From assembly GCA_003988855.1 (NCBI GenBank), contig QYAI01000046.1, positions 124,001 through 188,000 on the forward strand: a stretch of DNA of 64,000 nucleotides, written 5' to 3'. The first letter of the stretch is position 1, and each line of letters begins with the position of its first letter. Source of the stretch: Arachnopeziza araneosa. Taxonomy: Eukaryota > Ascomycota > Leotiomycetes > Helotiales > Arachnopezizaceae. Under the pieces are notes generated by a model. The model was not told the DNA's origin and searched no databases. It saw only the letters and a program-made list of their open reading frames with translations. Made by a program: the position numbers and the translations under genes. Below are positions 22,129-33,546 of the stretch, piece after piece.

Positions 22129-24131
22129 ATGACCTCCAATCCTGCAGCAATTCTGACCTCCCTTTTGAAGGGTACCACGATTGAAGACCACGAAGAGGTC
22201 CTCAAGGCCGCAAATGCCGTACTTAAATCCTCTAAAGCCAACCCCGAAGCCCTCCATACCCGGGTCGTAGCTCTTCTGAAGCTTGATCGCTTTGATGATG
22301 CACTCCGAGCCCTAGACGAAGGCGGGGACAAACTTGCAGAGCAATGTGTGCTAGAGAAAGCCTATGCCCTCTACAAAACAGGCAAACTTGATGAGGCGCA
22401 CGACCTGGCACATGGTGCGGAGAAGAGGGGCCTGAAGCATGTGGCCGCGCAGGTTGCATATCGCGGAGAGAGGTTTGAGGATGCCGCGAGGCTTTACAAG
22501 ACGCTGAGTGCACAAACGGCACCGATTGAGGGGGAAGAAAACGATCTCAGGATCAATAGTGCAGCTGCAGATGCACAGCTCGAGTGGCAGGGAAATGGGG
22601 ACAAGGTTGAGCAAACCAGAAAGAAGCCTTCTCGGGAAGATTTGGAAGCTTTCGAAACATCGTACAATGCCGCATGTGGATGCATTGCTCGCGGTGATTT
22701 GAGTGCAGGTAGCGTTCTTCTGAAAAGAGCAAGGGATCTATGCGAAGCATTAGATGAGCTTAGTGACGAGGAAAAAGCAGCCGAAGTTTTACCAATCATG
22801 GTGCAGCAGGCATTTGTTTTCACAAAGCTTGGAAAGTTAGAGGAGGCCGAGACTTTACAGAGGATGATAAATATTTCCGAGTATGCGTGTGGATACGATT
22901 TGCTTTCCTCGCTGACTTCTACAGTGTCCCAGAACCGCCGACGAGAATCATTGCTCAAAACAATGCGTTAGCGTCCAAATCTCACGATAATCCTTTTGTA
23001 ATTCAACGAATTTTCGAAAATGTCCCAAAATTATCACATACGGAAAAGCATTTTGAACACCAAGCAAACATATTACAACGGAACAGATATACAATCGATC
23101 TTGCGGCTCAGAAATTCCCCGGCGTTGCAACTTCGACTTTGTCTATCACTTCGAAATCTCCTTCACCAACAATCTCGCCATATATTAACTCACTATCTGT
23201 TATCAATGCCGCAGCTCACGCACAGAGTGAGACTGGTAAGATCGGTCTGAAGGCTATCCTCCCAGTTCTGGAGAAGAGACCAAACGATGTTGGACTCATC
23301 CTTGTTATTATCCAACTCTATGTCTTAACGAACAATGCTGGTTCAGCAGTTGCCCTCCTCGAGAGATTCTTCAAGCGCCTGGAAGAATCGACTACAGCAT
23401 CCGATCAAGATGTCCGGTTTGCACCAGGTCTTGTGGCACTTCTCGTCTCTCTGTATCGTCTGTCTGGCCGCAGAATCTCCATCAAAACCGAGCTTGCCAA
23501 AGCAGCCACGTACTGGCGGACGAAATCGAAATCATCTTCTCCCCTTCTCCTCGCCGCAGGGACTTCTCTTCTCTCATCATCAAACCCACAGGACTTATCC
23601 GAAGCAGGCGAGATCTTCTCTTCCCTCCGAACCCAAGACCCGACATCTCGTGCCGCAATCGCTGGCTACGTAGCTTCATATGCAACGACCGACTTTGCTA
23701 AAGCCATTCCCGAACTAGAAAAACTAACGCCGGTCTCCCGCCTCATCTCTGGCATCGATGCCGCAGCTCTCGAGGAAGCAGGTGTCCCTACTCTCTCCAA
23801 CTCGTCTCAAACCACCAGCAGTAAGAAGCGCAGTGCCGAAATCGAGAAAGCGCCAGAGAAGAAGCAGAAGCTCAGTAAGAAACGCACACCTAAGGATTTC
23901 GAGGAAGGGAAGAAAGTAGATCCAGAGAGGTGGCTACCCCTGCGAGATAGGAGTAGCTATCGACCTAAAGGGAAGAAGGGAAAGAAGAAAGCGGCGGACT
24001 TGACCCAAGGAGGCGTTGTCAAAGATGAGAGTGAGAGTTTGGAATTAGCTGGTGGGGTAGGAACTGTGAAGGTCGAGAAGGCTGTTGGCGGTGGAGGAAA
24101 TAAGAACAAGAAGAAGAAGGGTAGAAAGTGA
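22129..24131 (+). CDS. SRP72: Signal recognition particle subunit SRP72
   Basis: Largest protein of the signal recognition particle, binding SRP68 and 7S RNA in the cytosol. Exons 22129..22880 and 22925..24131 (44-nt intron) give 652 residues. The N-terminal two thirds are TPR-like helical repeats (for example VLKAANAVLKSSKANPEALHTRVVALLK and AYALYKTGKLDEAHDLA). The C-terminal RNA-binding part has the family signature around DPERWLPLRDRSSYRPKGKKGKKK and a poly-Lys tail. The intron rejoins ISDVPEPPTRIIAQNN, a conserved stretch. Length agrees with other SRP72 proteins. Confidence 0.95.
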
Positions 24132-24634
24132 TGGGGACCTGTAGCAGAATCTAACCTGCTTCGAAGGATGGCTACTTATTTTGCTGAAGAAATAAATAAA
24201 AGATCAGAATCGCTCGTTTAGTCTCACATTTGCAATCACGGTGTCCAGACCCATAGCCTCAATATCAAAAATGGTTCTTTCGCTTTTCCACTACTACGTT
24301 CATGACAGGCATTGCCATTCATCATCACTAAGGCCCGTTCCAATGCTGTTGAACGGTGTCCGCCCAAATAGTTTTGTACACAATATCAAAACGCCAAATT
24401 TGTCCTTGATGATTTCGCCGCTCCAAATCTAGGTAAGGGTGCTGTAACCTCTAATATACACCCCAAACCAGACCAAACCGACCGAAAAGAAAACTTGTGT
24501 CGACAGACAAAAATCTTATAGAGGGAGGTAGCTTTCAATGCAATGCAAACCCTCGTGAAACTTGATTTCTACGAAGCGCTACAAAGTGAAAGTACAAATT
24601 TTGACCCAAATTTTTTTGGATTGCGTCTGCTCGG
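24132..24634. other. Intergenic between convergent SRP72 and Sec7 genes
   Basis: This 503-nt stretch holds the two 3' UTRs. No gene is seen. Confidence 0.45.
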
Positions 24635-27600
24635 CTAAGCGCTGACAGTAGCCTGCAGCGTTTGGGGCGTTGTCGAGTTCTCCGCTTCGGGTTGGCTTTC
24701 CTGTTTTTTGTCAGGTTTACCCCCATTGTTTTCATCATGCTTCTCGTGAAATAAGGTTTTTAGAGGCGTATTGGATGCTTCGGGTGTATAGAAGATGGCT
24801 TGTTTCTCTTCACTGCCGGGCATGTCTTCATCATCATCGTCAACTGGCGGTAATGGAGTCCTCCGGCCTTCTGAAAAACTGATGGCAGCTTCGCTATCAT
24901 CACCATCAGATGTAGATAACGCGTTCGGATGCAGATTGTGCGCTGCTAGCTTCTTATGTAGTTCTCTGAAGCTTTTAGCAGTTGCTGTGCTGGTCGTTGC
25001 TACTGAGCCATGACGCTCATGGAACTCGTATGGCTCAGCGAGGACGGAGTGAAAGTCATCCTCGAGCATTTCATCTTTATGCGGTTGTCGTCGTAAACGC
25101 AATCGCTCATCAGGCGACATAGACTGTAGCTCAGACCCAAATGTAATGACTGATGCCTTTTTGCCGTGAACGACAAAACTTCCAGTTCCGCGAGCAAGTA
25201 CATCTTCCTTGGGCTCGTCTGACATAGTCGACGAAGACTCTTTGCCTTTACGACTCCTATGATGAGAAGGAACATGAGCATCTCGTAGTGTTCGATGTAA
25301 ACTGCGGCGTATCTTCCCTCGATCTAACTTTTCTTTTTCAGGCACTTGATCCTTGCTCTCTTCAAGCTCCGAACCTGTCCCAGGACGCTTTCCATCTGGA
25401 GTCTTGTCGGAGTCAACATATCCCGCTTGCTGCAGAATTGCATGTTCAGCAGCATCAATGTTGGGCGACGGAGCGCGTGGCGTGTCTGTGATAGCGTTGG
25501 GTTTAAGAGTTGCTCTAGAAGGAGTCAGGATTGAATTAGGACTTGAAGGCGTTATGGCACTTGAGGTAGACGACTTTCGTATACTTTGCGCATCGAAGCT
25601 CAGAGGTGGAAGTTCCCAGGATGCTTGCGATTTGTGAAAGCTAGAGCTACCAGTCGGTGGTGTTTGGAATACATCATCTGTTGCATTGTCTGCATCATTC
25701 GATGGGCCTTGTTGGATAGAAGAAGATGGACGATTTGCTGAATGAAGAATTGGAGAGCGGGGCGTCCATTGAAGGGCGAGAGAGCTTGCCTTGGACTGCA
25801 GACGAGCGAGGGCTGTGCGCTCGGAGGAGGGTGTTTCGGACCCAATCTCTTGTCGACGAAAACGACCATCGCTATTACTTTCTTCCTCTAGGTCCATTGT
25901 CAAGATATCTTTGTGGCATTTTAGTTTCCAAATTTCCATACGACCCCATTTCAATTGCGCAGCCATCCTTCTAGCAGCCAGCAAGACTTGCTCCCTGGTT
26001 TTCTGTTGAATTGGCGACAAGATCATGAGGTGACGGGCATTTCTCAGCTGCGCATCGAGCTGTTTTTCGGCAACCACTAATTTTTCGTCCGCATCTGCTA
26101 TTTTCTGCAGCATAATCTCTCGACGCGCAGCAAGGATATCTTGGGCCATTTTCATGTCGATCTTTCCACTAACAATCGTCACTTCACCAGTCGGTGTTTG
26201 TACTGACTTGGTAGACTCGTTATGACTTCCCAAACGTCTGATGCCACGAGTTCGTTGGCCTTCATAGTTTCCTCCAACTACGCCTCTCATCCGAACCCCT
26301 GATGTCCGAAAGGCAGCAGCATAGTTGAGTTTTGCAAGCCAATCATTCATCTCCTGCTCATTATCAGCAAGGAAAGTCTCCTCGAAACCGCCATGGCGCA
26401 CAAAGACAAAGGCATTCTTGTGTTTCTTATATGTAGAATCCAAGAGGGCGACCGAATCATCGGTTGACATTAGAGCATCGGGTTTAAACTGGTCTAGAGG
26501 AGGTTTGAATATAACTGGGATGCCATCATGCCCTTGTTTGATGTGGCTTTCCAGCTGATGCATTAAATTTTTGATCCATGCAGTATTCCTGAAGAAATAA
26601 AGTTGAGCTCCAGTAAGAATAGCACCCCATTCTTGCCATGGCGATCTTGTTTTCTTCTTCTTAGAATCTTTTCGCCAAAGAAGACCAACCTTGGTAATCT
26701 TGATATCAACAATGCCAGCCTGGGCTTCATCAGGATTGTTGACGGTCTTATCCGACATAAATGCGTCTGGTCGTGACCTAGCAGATACTATTTGCAGAAT
26801 TCCAGTTCTGAAAAAAGTTTTTTGCAAATCTTGAAGATTTAAAGATGGCGCGGTTCCTAGATAGCCATAATGTTCCTCAAGGTACATCACGTCTTTAAGA
26901 TTTGGTCTTAAGGAATCTAGGTTACTATCGATAATGAGAGTGTATGGATCCACCGGTTCTTTCGCAGGCCGTTTGGCTGGGTCCCCGCCAGGCCGAACAA
27001 AGAGTGACTTCTTTTTCATTTTATGCGGGATAATGCGTTCCCCGTTGATATCGAGATCATCTTCAACATGAATAAAGGGAGTATACGAGATATTGTCGTA
27101 GAAGCATTCCAGAATTTCATCAAAGATGCCTTCCCCATGAGTGTTCTTTAGATAATCAGCCTTTTGCATCTTGTGTTTGTTGTTCTTATTAAAAACATCT
27201 GTATGTAGAATCAAGAGCGAAAAAGCAATGAAGTATGCTTGGTCGGGAGATGCGTATATCCCAGGATTGCATTCATGGTATCTGTTTGCAAAGCCCTGAA
27301 GGCATCGATCAATCTGTTGAGTCTCCTTGGGCAATTCTACTTCCATCAAAAGTTTTCGAATTGCCATATCCATTGGGTCTCCAAAGAAACCGAAGCCTCT
27401 CATATAACTTCGCAAGACTGCTTGTGAGAAAGGGTCTGTTCCTTTAGAAAGAACACTGGCCACCACCCCTCTACTTACAGCTTCTTCTAGGCGAACGAGA
27501 TACTTGGCAGGAGTGTCGTCTTCGTGTCGCTCTGGAAGTACGATCACGTCTCTTGAAAGTTGCATCGAATTATTCTTTGAAGTGCTAGATCCAGGGGTGG

Positions 27601-28968
27601 CGACACCAGAGGCGTTTCGCGGGAAAGGAGGCTCTGAATTTTGTCTGAGTCGGTGACTTAAACCGAAGAGGTCACCAAAACTCTTCCGGCCAGTAGATGT
27701 AGATGTCCTCGTCGACTGCAGAGTCGGTGTAGGAAGAGGATCCTCTAAAGGTGCGTTTCGCAAAGAGTTCAACGTCGATGATCTACCGCGCATACCAAGC
27801 TTCGAACGAGTAGGGGATGATCTGTTAGATGCGGTTGAACCTTGACGGAACAGCGGGTTTCCTGAGCCCTGAGCTAGTGCATTGTGCGAAGGGGAAGGTA
27901 ATGGCGAAGCAAACCCGCTATGTGCCAAATCCTCTGATGACTGTGCCTTCACCGATTTAACTGCTGGGGATTCGATCCCCGGAATGTGAGCAGAGCTTCC
28001 GGACACACGAGAAGGATCCAAGGCACTAGATTTTTGAGGAAGATGTGATAGATCGAATAACGGAGTTGGCTTGCGCCGGCGATGTAGACGAAAGAATGTG
28101 GTTGTCGTATGAACAGTATGGGTGGTTGTAGTTGTCGTTGCATAAACTCCATGGTCCCCAGAGCTACCATCTGATCTTGAAGACTCGGAAAGCCTATTTA
28201 CGGGTAAAGCCAGTGTCGAGTTGGCGTCATCACCATAAGCTGGAGGGGAAGAGCCAGAATGAGCAGACAGACGATTAGGCTCATCGAAAGTCACTCGGCT
28301 CTTGCTTCCAGATGGTACGGTCTCTGACATTGTCTTCCTTCGTTCCTTCTTCTCAATTTTAGTCTCTGGGAGCGAAGGAGGCTTTTCCACCTGTTCTTCT
28401 TCTAATTGACCCCCCGCAGAGTATGTTTTAGACCGGCCTGGCAACTTCATACGCGATTTTTTCTTATCTCGTCGAGAAGTGTTTATATCGATTGTTGGAG
28501 CTGTTGTAATGATTTCCGGTGCTATAATGGGTTAATCTCAAACCGCGACCAGGTTTCTATGGATATACTAACGTTGAGGAACAGGAGGGGCGGTTTTAGC
28601 TTCGGCCTGGAGACGTGCTGGAAGATCTTGTTAGCATTGAGGATGCGTAGGCGTGTGAGAAGAAGCGAACCTTTGGTAGACAATTGAGAATCTGAGGCAT
28701 GTCGGAATTTCAACATACTGAATCGTCGATGTTTATGATTTTCTTCCTGCACAGGCACATGCACAGCCAGAGAATGATCTGCCGATGCTCGTCTCAAAGC
28801 CTCGCCATCTAAATCAGAGGATGGAGATAGGAACTCGGCTGCGGAAGGTCTGCGAGGAATCTGCTCGCTGGCTCTGCCGTCCACAACCATTGTGGGATTG
28901 CTGGTGGAATCAGTGGAGTAGAAGCTACGTCTTCTTGATGATCGCAACAAGCCTGGCATTAAAGGCAT
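24635..28968 (-). CDS. Sec7-PH domain Arf guanine nucleotide exchange factor
   Basis: Exchanges GDP for GTP on Arf-type GTPases in membrane traffic. Exons 28671..28968, 28573..28617 (45 nt) and 24635..28521 give 1409 residues. The first 440 residues are Ser/Pro-rich and basic. The Sec7 domain lies at about residues 450-595: SYMRGFGFFGDPMDMAIRKLL, LPKETQQIDRC with the catalytic glutamate finger, then AYFIAFSLLILHTDVFNKNNKHKM. A PH domain follows at about 730-870 (KVGLLWRKD to FLADNEQEMNDWLAKLNYAAAF), then a coiled coil (AARREIMLQKIADADEKLVVAEKQ) and a long disordered acidic tail. The architecture matches fungal Sec7-PH GEFs of the Syt1 kind rather than Gea or Sec7 giants. The gene diverges from ECM14. 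Confidence 0.92.
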
Positions 28969-29479
28969 TTTGATCTGAAGATCACGGAAACATTGATATC
29001 GAGAATTCTTGCTTTAGGTCGAGGGGGTCGGGAGTCCGGGGTGCTTGTTCGTGAGGCTGGGAGATCCTAGGAAGTTCACGAGGACGAGGATTCGAACGAA
29101 TGTGGGAGGCTCATGAGAGGCAACAAGGAGGTCGATCTCATTGAGGAGAGATCAGACCGGTATTTGGGAGGATGGTGGTAGTTGTTGATACTTGTTTGGC
29201 ATGTTCGAGAGGAAGTTGAGCTGCGAGGTCCATTGACGGAGTGAGACATGCGGCGGCGACTCTCTCGATTGATTTGCCTAAACTGGGAAGGGGCAGGCGG
29301 CCGCTTTTCCCCCAAATCCCCCACTTCCTCTCCTCTGCGTCAACTCCAGACCACCTCGGTCACAACAATCTCCAAATCTTACCACACCGCATTCCAACCT
29401 CTAGTGCCCTTGTTTGGCAGCAATCATCATTACCTTCGCCGCCTCCTTCGTCTTCTTTACCCATGTCCCTAAATTGATC
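28969..29479. other. Divergent promoter region of Sec7-GEF and ECM14
   Basis: This spacer of about 510 nt has no independent gene. The ECM14 frame is open upstream to an ATG at 29414, discussed in that entry. Confidence 0.45.
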
Positions 29480-31274
29480 ATGCAACCAAAACATCGACAG
29501 CTGTCCTTCCTACCTATTCTCTCGACACTGTTAATCCTACTCGCGTGCTTATCACCAGGCGCAAACGCTGTACCCTCCAACCAGCCTGATACTCCTAAGT
29601 CGCGCAGCATATTTCCACAGTTATCATGGCTTCGGGATACGGCGATCGAGAAAGTGTTTGGACTGCCGCCTAAGAACAGCAAAGCCGCTCCTCGTATCTC
29701 GACCTCACAAAACCGACCTTCAAATTCAAAATTACCATCCACTTTGCTTGCAAAGTATGGAGGTGATGTGGTTCTTCGTTTCAACCTGACCACTTCCGAC
29801 GAGGAGACCGCGCTAGCAGAGGCAGCCGATACTTTATTCTTGGATGTATGGGAATTCACAAATAATTGGGCAGATATCCGCCTCAGGGAAGATGATGTAT
29901 GGCTGTGACAAAATCTTATCAAGCTGATAACTCACTAATCGATTTTAGGTTCCCTCCCTCCTTGGCTTACTGCCCAGGTCCTTACAAACAGCTTATTCAC
30001 ATTTGATGCCTGATCTGGCAAAGACCATATACAAATCATATCCCTCTATCACTTTCGAAGAACCAACTTTTCCCTCGTACCGTACAGATGGCGCTTTCAC
30101 GCCAGCACTCAAGACTTCGGATGGGGTGGAGAATATCTTCTTTCGAGACTACCAACCATTCTCGGTCATCATCCCATGGATGCGGCTAATGGCATCGATG
30201 TTCACGACACATGTTAGGATGATTAATATTGGAACAACTTATGAGGGTCGAGATATTCCCGCACTTCGAGTTGGAGTCTCCCCAAGTTTAGCGCAGGAGT
30301 TCCGACAGCCTAGAAAATCCATCATTATCTCAGGTGGCTTCCATGCTAGAGAGTGGATATCGGTTAGTACTGTAACGTATGTTGCTTGGTCACTCATCAC
30401 TTCGTATGGGAAGATTTCCGAAATCACCAAACTGCTTCATGAGTTTGATTTTGTCTTGATTCCTACCATGAATCCAGACGGTTATGTCTACACTTGGGAG
30501 AATGACAGGCTTTGGAGAAAGAACAGACAGCAGACAAGTCTGAGATTTTGTCGGGGCCTTGACCTAGATCGAGGATTCGGATTCGAATGGGATGGTACTT
30601 CCTACCAAAGCAACCCGTGTTCCGAGAGCTACCCAGGTGACGAACCATTTCAAGCGATGGAGTCACATAGACTAGCCGAATGGGCGAAAAACGAGACAGA
30701 AAATAATGGTGTACACTTTGTTGGCTTTTTGGACTTGCATTCGTACTCCGAGCAAATATTGTACCCGTACTCCTACTCTTGCGGCACCGAACCACCCAGC
30801 TTGGAAAATCTTGAAGAGCTAGGTATGGGTCTAGCGAGAGAGATCAGAAGATCTAGCGGAGAGCAGTATTCAGTTGCATCAGCATGTGGAGGTGCAGTAC
30901 TCTCGAAATCGAAAAAACATGGTAAAGTGTCGCGGATGGAGAGCGGAGGTGGCTCGGCAATTGATTGGTTTTACCATGAGATGCGAGTACGATACAGCTA
31001 CCAGATCAAGCTAAGAGATACGGGAAGTTACGGCTTCTTGCTGCCTAAGGAGAACATCGTCCCAACAGGAGAGGAGGCCTACGAGGCTGTAAAGTACTTT
31101 GGAAATTACTTACTTGGGAACAAGGGCATTGAAAAATCCGCAGAGAAATCCTCTGAAGAAACTTTACTTACCTCATCACTGGATACGGATGAGGCTGAGA
31201 ACGACGATGAAAATGAAGTCGGTGATGATCTCGAGGACCTGAAATGGGACCTCAGAAGGCGGCGAAGGAGATAA
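29480..31274 (+). CDS. ECM14: ECM14-type inactive metallocarboxypeptidase (M14)
   Basis: Secreted or vacuolar M14-fold protein linked in yeast to cell wall formation. Exons 29480..29896 and 29949..31274 give 580 residues. Residues 1-30 form a signal peptide ([20 protein letters not shown]). A propeptide region is followed by the M14 domain. Zinc ligands are kept: His271 and Glu274 (HAREW) and His403 (DLHSYS). The general base glutamate of active enzymes is replaced by Lys493 (YQIKLRDTG), the hallmark of the ECM14 pseudopeptidases. I chose ATG 29480 over the in-frame ATG at 29414 because it places the hydrophobic core correctly for a signal peptide. The C-terminal tail is very acidic, then basic (DLRRRRRR). 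Confidence 0.93.
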
Positions 31275-32001
31275 ATTTACACAGTGCTTTGTACGATTCG
31301 GCGTTTGAGGATATAGGTCTTTTGATGTTTGGAGTTAAAGTAGCTAAGGCGCTTGGGGCAAAGTCTAATTCTGAAAGACAGGTAATTGGATTTCCGGAAG
31401 ATTTGGGAAACGTACATCGAGAGAGAGACGTATAGGCAAAATTAGCCAATTAGCAAGGTGCTTCTAGGACATGAGTCAGTCAGAACGGTGAGCCAGAAGT
31501 TCATTGTCCAGCCCGCCGTGGCTTGCAAAGGTGACTCTGGCAACAAATCGCATTTAGGCGTTCGTTCCACATGGTCGAACTCTCTCACTGGACCGTCCGC
31601 ACACTCGATCAGCGCGAAATGCAACAAAAGCTATTGAATTATATTTCGCTTCCTCTGTTATTGGCTTCAAGGAACGGGATATGAAGGTGTGTAAATACGC
31701 ACAGACACATATCAATATATATCTAGCTTTGCTTATAATCAACTTGAGGTTCAAAAATAAAGCATCAAAATAAAGTTCCCGCCTTGATCTAGTTAAAAAT
31801 TGACCGTTATAGATGTTGTCTTCTGTATGGCTAATATATTGATTATTAATATTCTACTCTCTAGGGTGAGATATCACCTCATACAATGCGGGGTTAGTGA
31901 CTTAGTAGGTGACCTCGAGCTTCACACGTCATCAACACCTCACATTTCCACGCTTCTTATAATTAGATTAACCTTCTCTTACCCAAGTTTGATCCCTGAT
32001 C
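31275..32001. other. Intergenic, AT-rich, no gene seen
   Basis: This 727-nt stretch lies between two plus-strand genes. It is AT-rich, with several short chance ORFs. The last 100 nt should carry the promoter and leader of the epoxide hydrolase gene. Confidence 0.45.
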
Positions 32002-33332
32002 ATGGCGCCTGAATTGTATACCATCTGCATCCCACAAGAAAAATTAGATAGTCTCAAAACCAAACTCTCACTAGCAGAGTTTCCAGATGAATTAGAAGCA
32101 GCAGATTGGGATTTAGGACCTCCATTAGCAGACCTGAAGCGACTGGCCAAAGCTTGGGAGCAATGGGACTGGCGACAAGCTGAAGACAAGCTCAACAAGT
32201 TTCCCCAGTATCACACTGGTATCAAAGTTGATGGTTTTGACGAGCTGGACATTCATTTTATATGGCAGAAGAGCGAGGTTGAAAATGCCATTCCATTACT
32301 CTTCGTACACGGGTGTAAGTTTTGTCTCTCATTGTTCAATCTCTCTGATGAATACAGGGCCGGGTTCCTACATTGAAGTACTTCCTCTTCTCAAGCAGCT
32401 CTCCCACCCCGCCGGGCCAGCCTTCACCATCATCGCCCCGTCCCTCCCAAATTACGGCTTCAGCTCAGGGCCCTCCACCCGCGGTTTCGGTCTCGCTCAA
32501 TACGCCGAGACGTGTCACAAACTGATGCTCTCCCTTGGTTACAACGAGTACGTGACCCAGGGCGGCGACTGGGGATTCTACATCACGAGAGCCCTCGGGG
32601 CCCTGTACCCCCAACACGTCAAAGCCTCGCACATCAACATGATCCGCGCGCAGCCGCCCAAGTGGACCGGCAACCCCATCCAGGCCCTGCGGCACAACCT
32701 GGCGCCCTACTCCAGCAGGGAGAAGGCCGGTTTTGAGCGATCCAAGTGGTTCGCGGAGGAAGGCAGGGGCTACTTTGCTGAGCAGTCGACGAAACCCCAG
32801 ACGCTGGCTTACGCACTCAATGATAGCCCTGTGGCCTTGCTGGCTTGGATCTACGAGAAGCTGCACGACTGGACCGACGGCTATGCGTGGACGGACGAGG
32901 AAATCCTGACCTGGGTCAGCATCTATCAGTTCAGCCGCATGGGACCGGGCGCCGCTCACAGAATCTACTATGAGGCGGTCCACACGAAGCCTGGGAAGGG
33001 GAAGATAACGAGGGGCGATGTCGAGAAGTGGATCGGAGGGGTGAAGTTGGGTCTAGGTAAGCTCATGTCTCCATTGTTTTGGGGATCCGACGTTGCTGAT
33101 TCGTGTAGCCTTCAACCCCAAGGAACTCTCGGTCATTCCTAAGTCGTGGGGGAGAACGTTGGGTCCTGTCGTGTTTGAATCCGAAAATGAGGCTGGTGGT
33201 CACTTCTATGCGACGGAGAAACCAGAGCTGTTGGGAAGAGATCTGAAAACCATGTTTGGTAAAGGAGGCGGGGCTTTTGGTGTTGTGAAAGGGAAAAGTG
33301 GCTATGATGAAATCATTAAAGCAAATCTTTAG
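32002..33332 (+). CDS. Epoxide hydrolase-type alpha/beta hydrolase with EHN domain
   Basis: Exons 32002..32314, 32358..33056 and 33109..33332 give 411 residues. The N-terminal EHN region ([46 protein letters not shown]) leads into the hydrolase core. The first intron splits the HGWPGSYIE oxyanion motif at residues about 103-111. The nucleophile is Asp175 in GGDWGFY; the base His sits in [13 protein letters not shown] near the C-terminus. This is the microsomal epoxide hydrolase layout, without the N-terminal membrane anchor. Composition is odd: a 60-nt line of exon 1 (32041-32100) has 21 G+C, one of exon 2 (32641-32700) has 43. The gene is convergent with an MFS transporter gene 214 nt away. 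The substrate is unknown. Confidence 0.9.
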
Positions 33333-33546
33333 AGCCTTTTGTGCGGGATTTTAAAGGTTATATCAATATAATTAAGGTCTTAACTTTTAGCTACCTGAGC
33401 CCAATAGCTTTCGTACGTCTATCCCGAAACCTTTTTTTCTCGTTAAAATTCCTTCCCCATAATCTTGCTTAAACATCAACAGAAGTATTGTGCCTATATC
33501 TAAGGATAAATCGATGGTAGGGACAAGATAAGAATTCAAAACGTCG

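Noticed and set aside
29414..29479. ECM14 start at 29414
   Set aside because: It would bury the signal peptide behind 22 extra residues that include another hydrophobic run; ATG 29480 gives a normal signal peptide.
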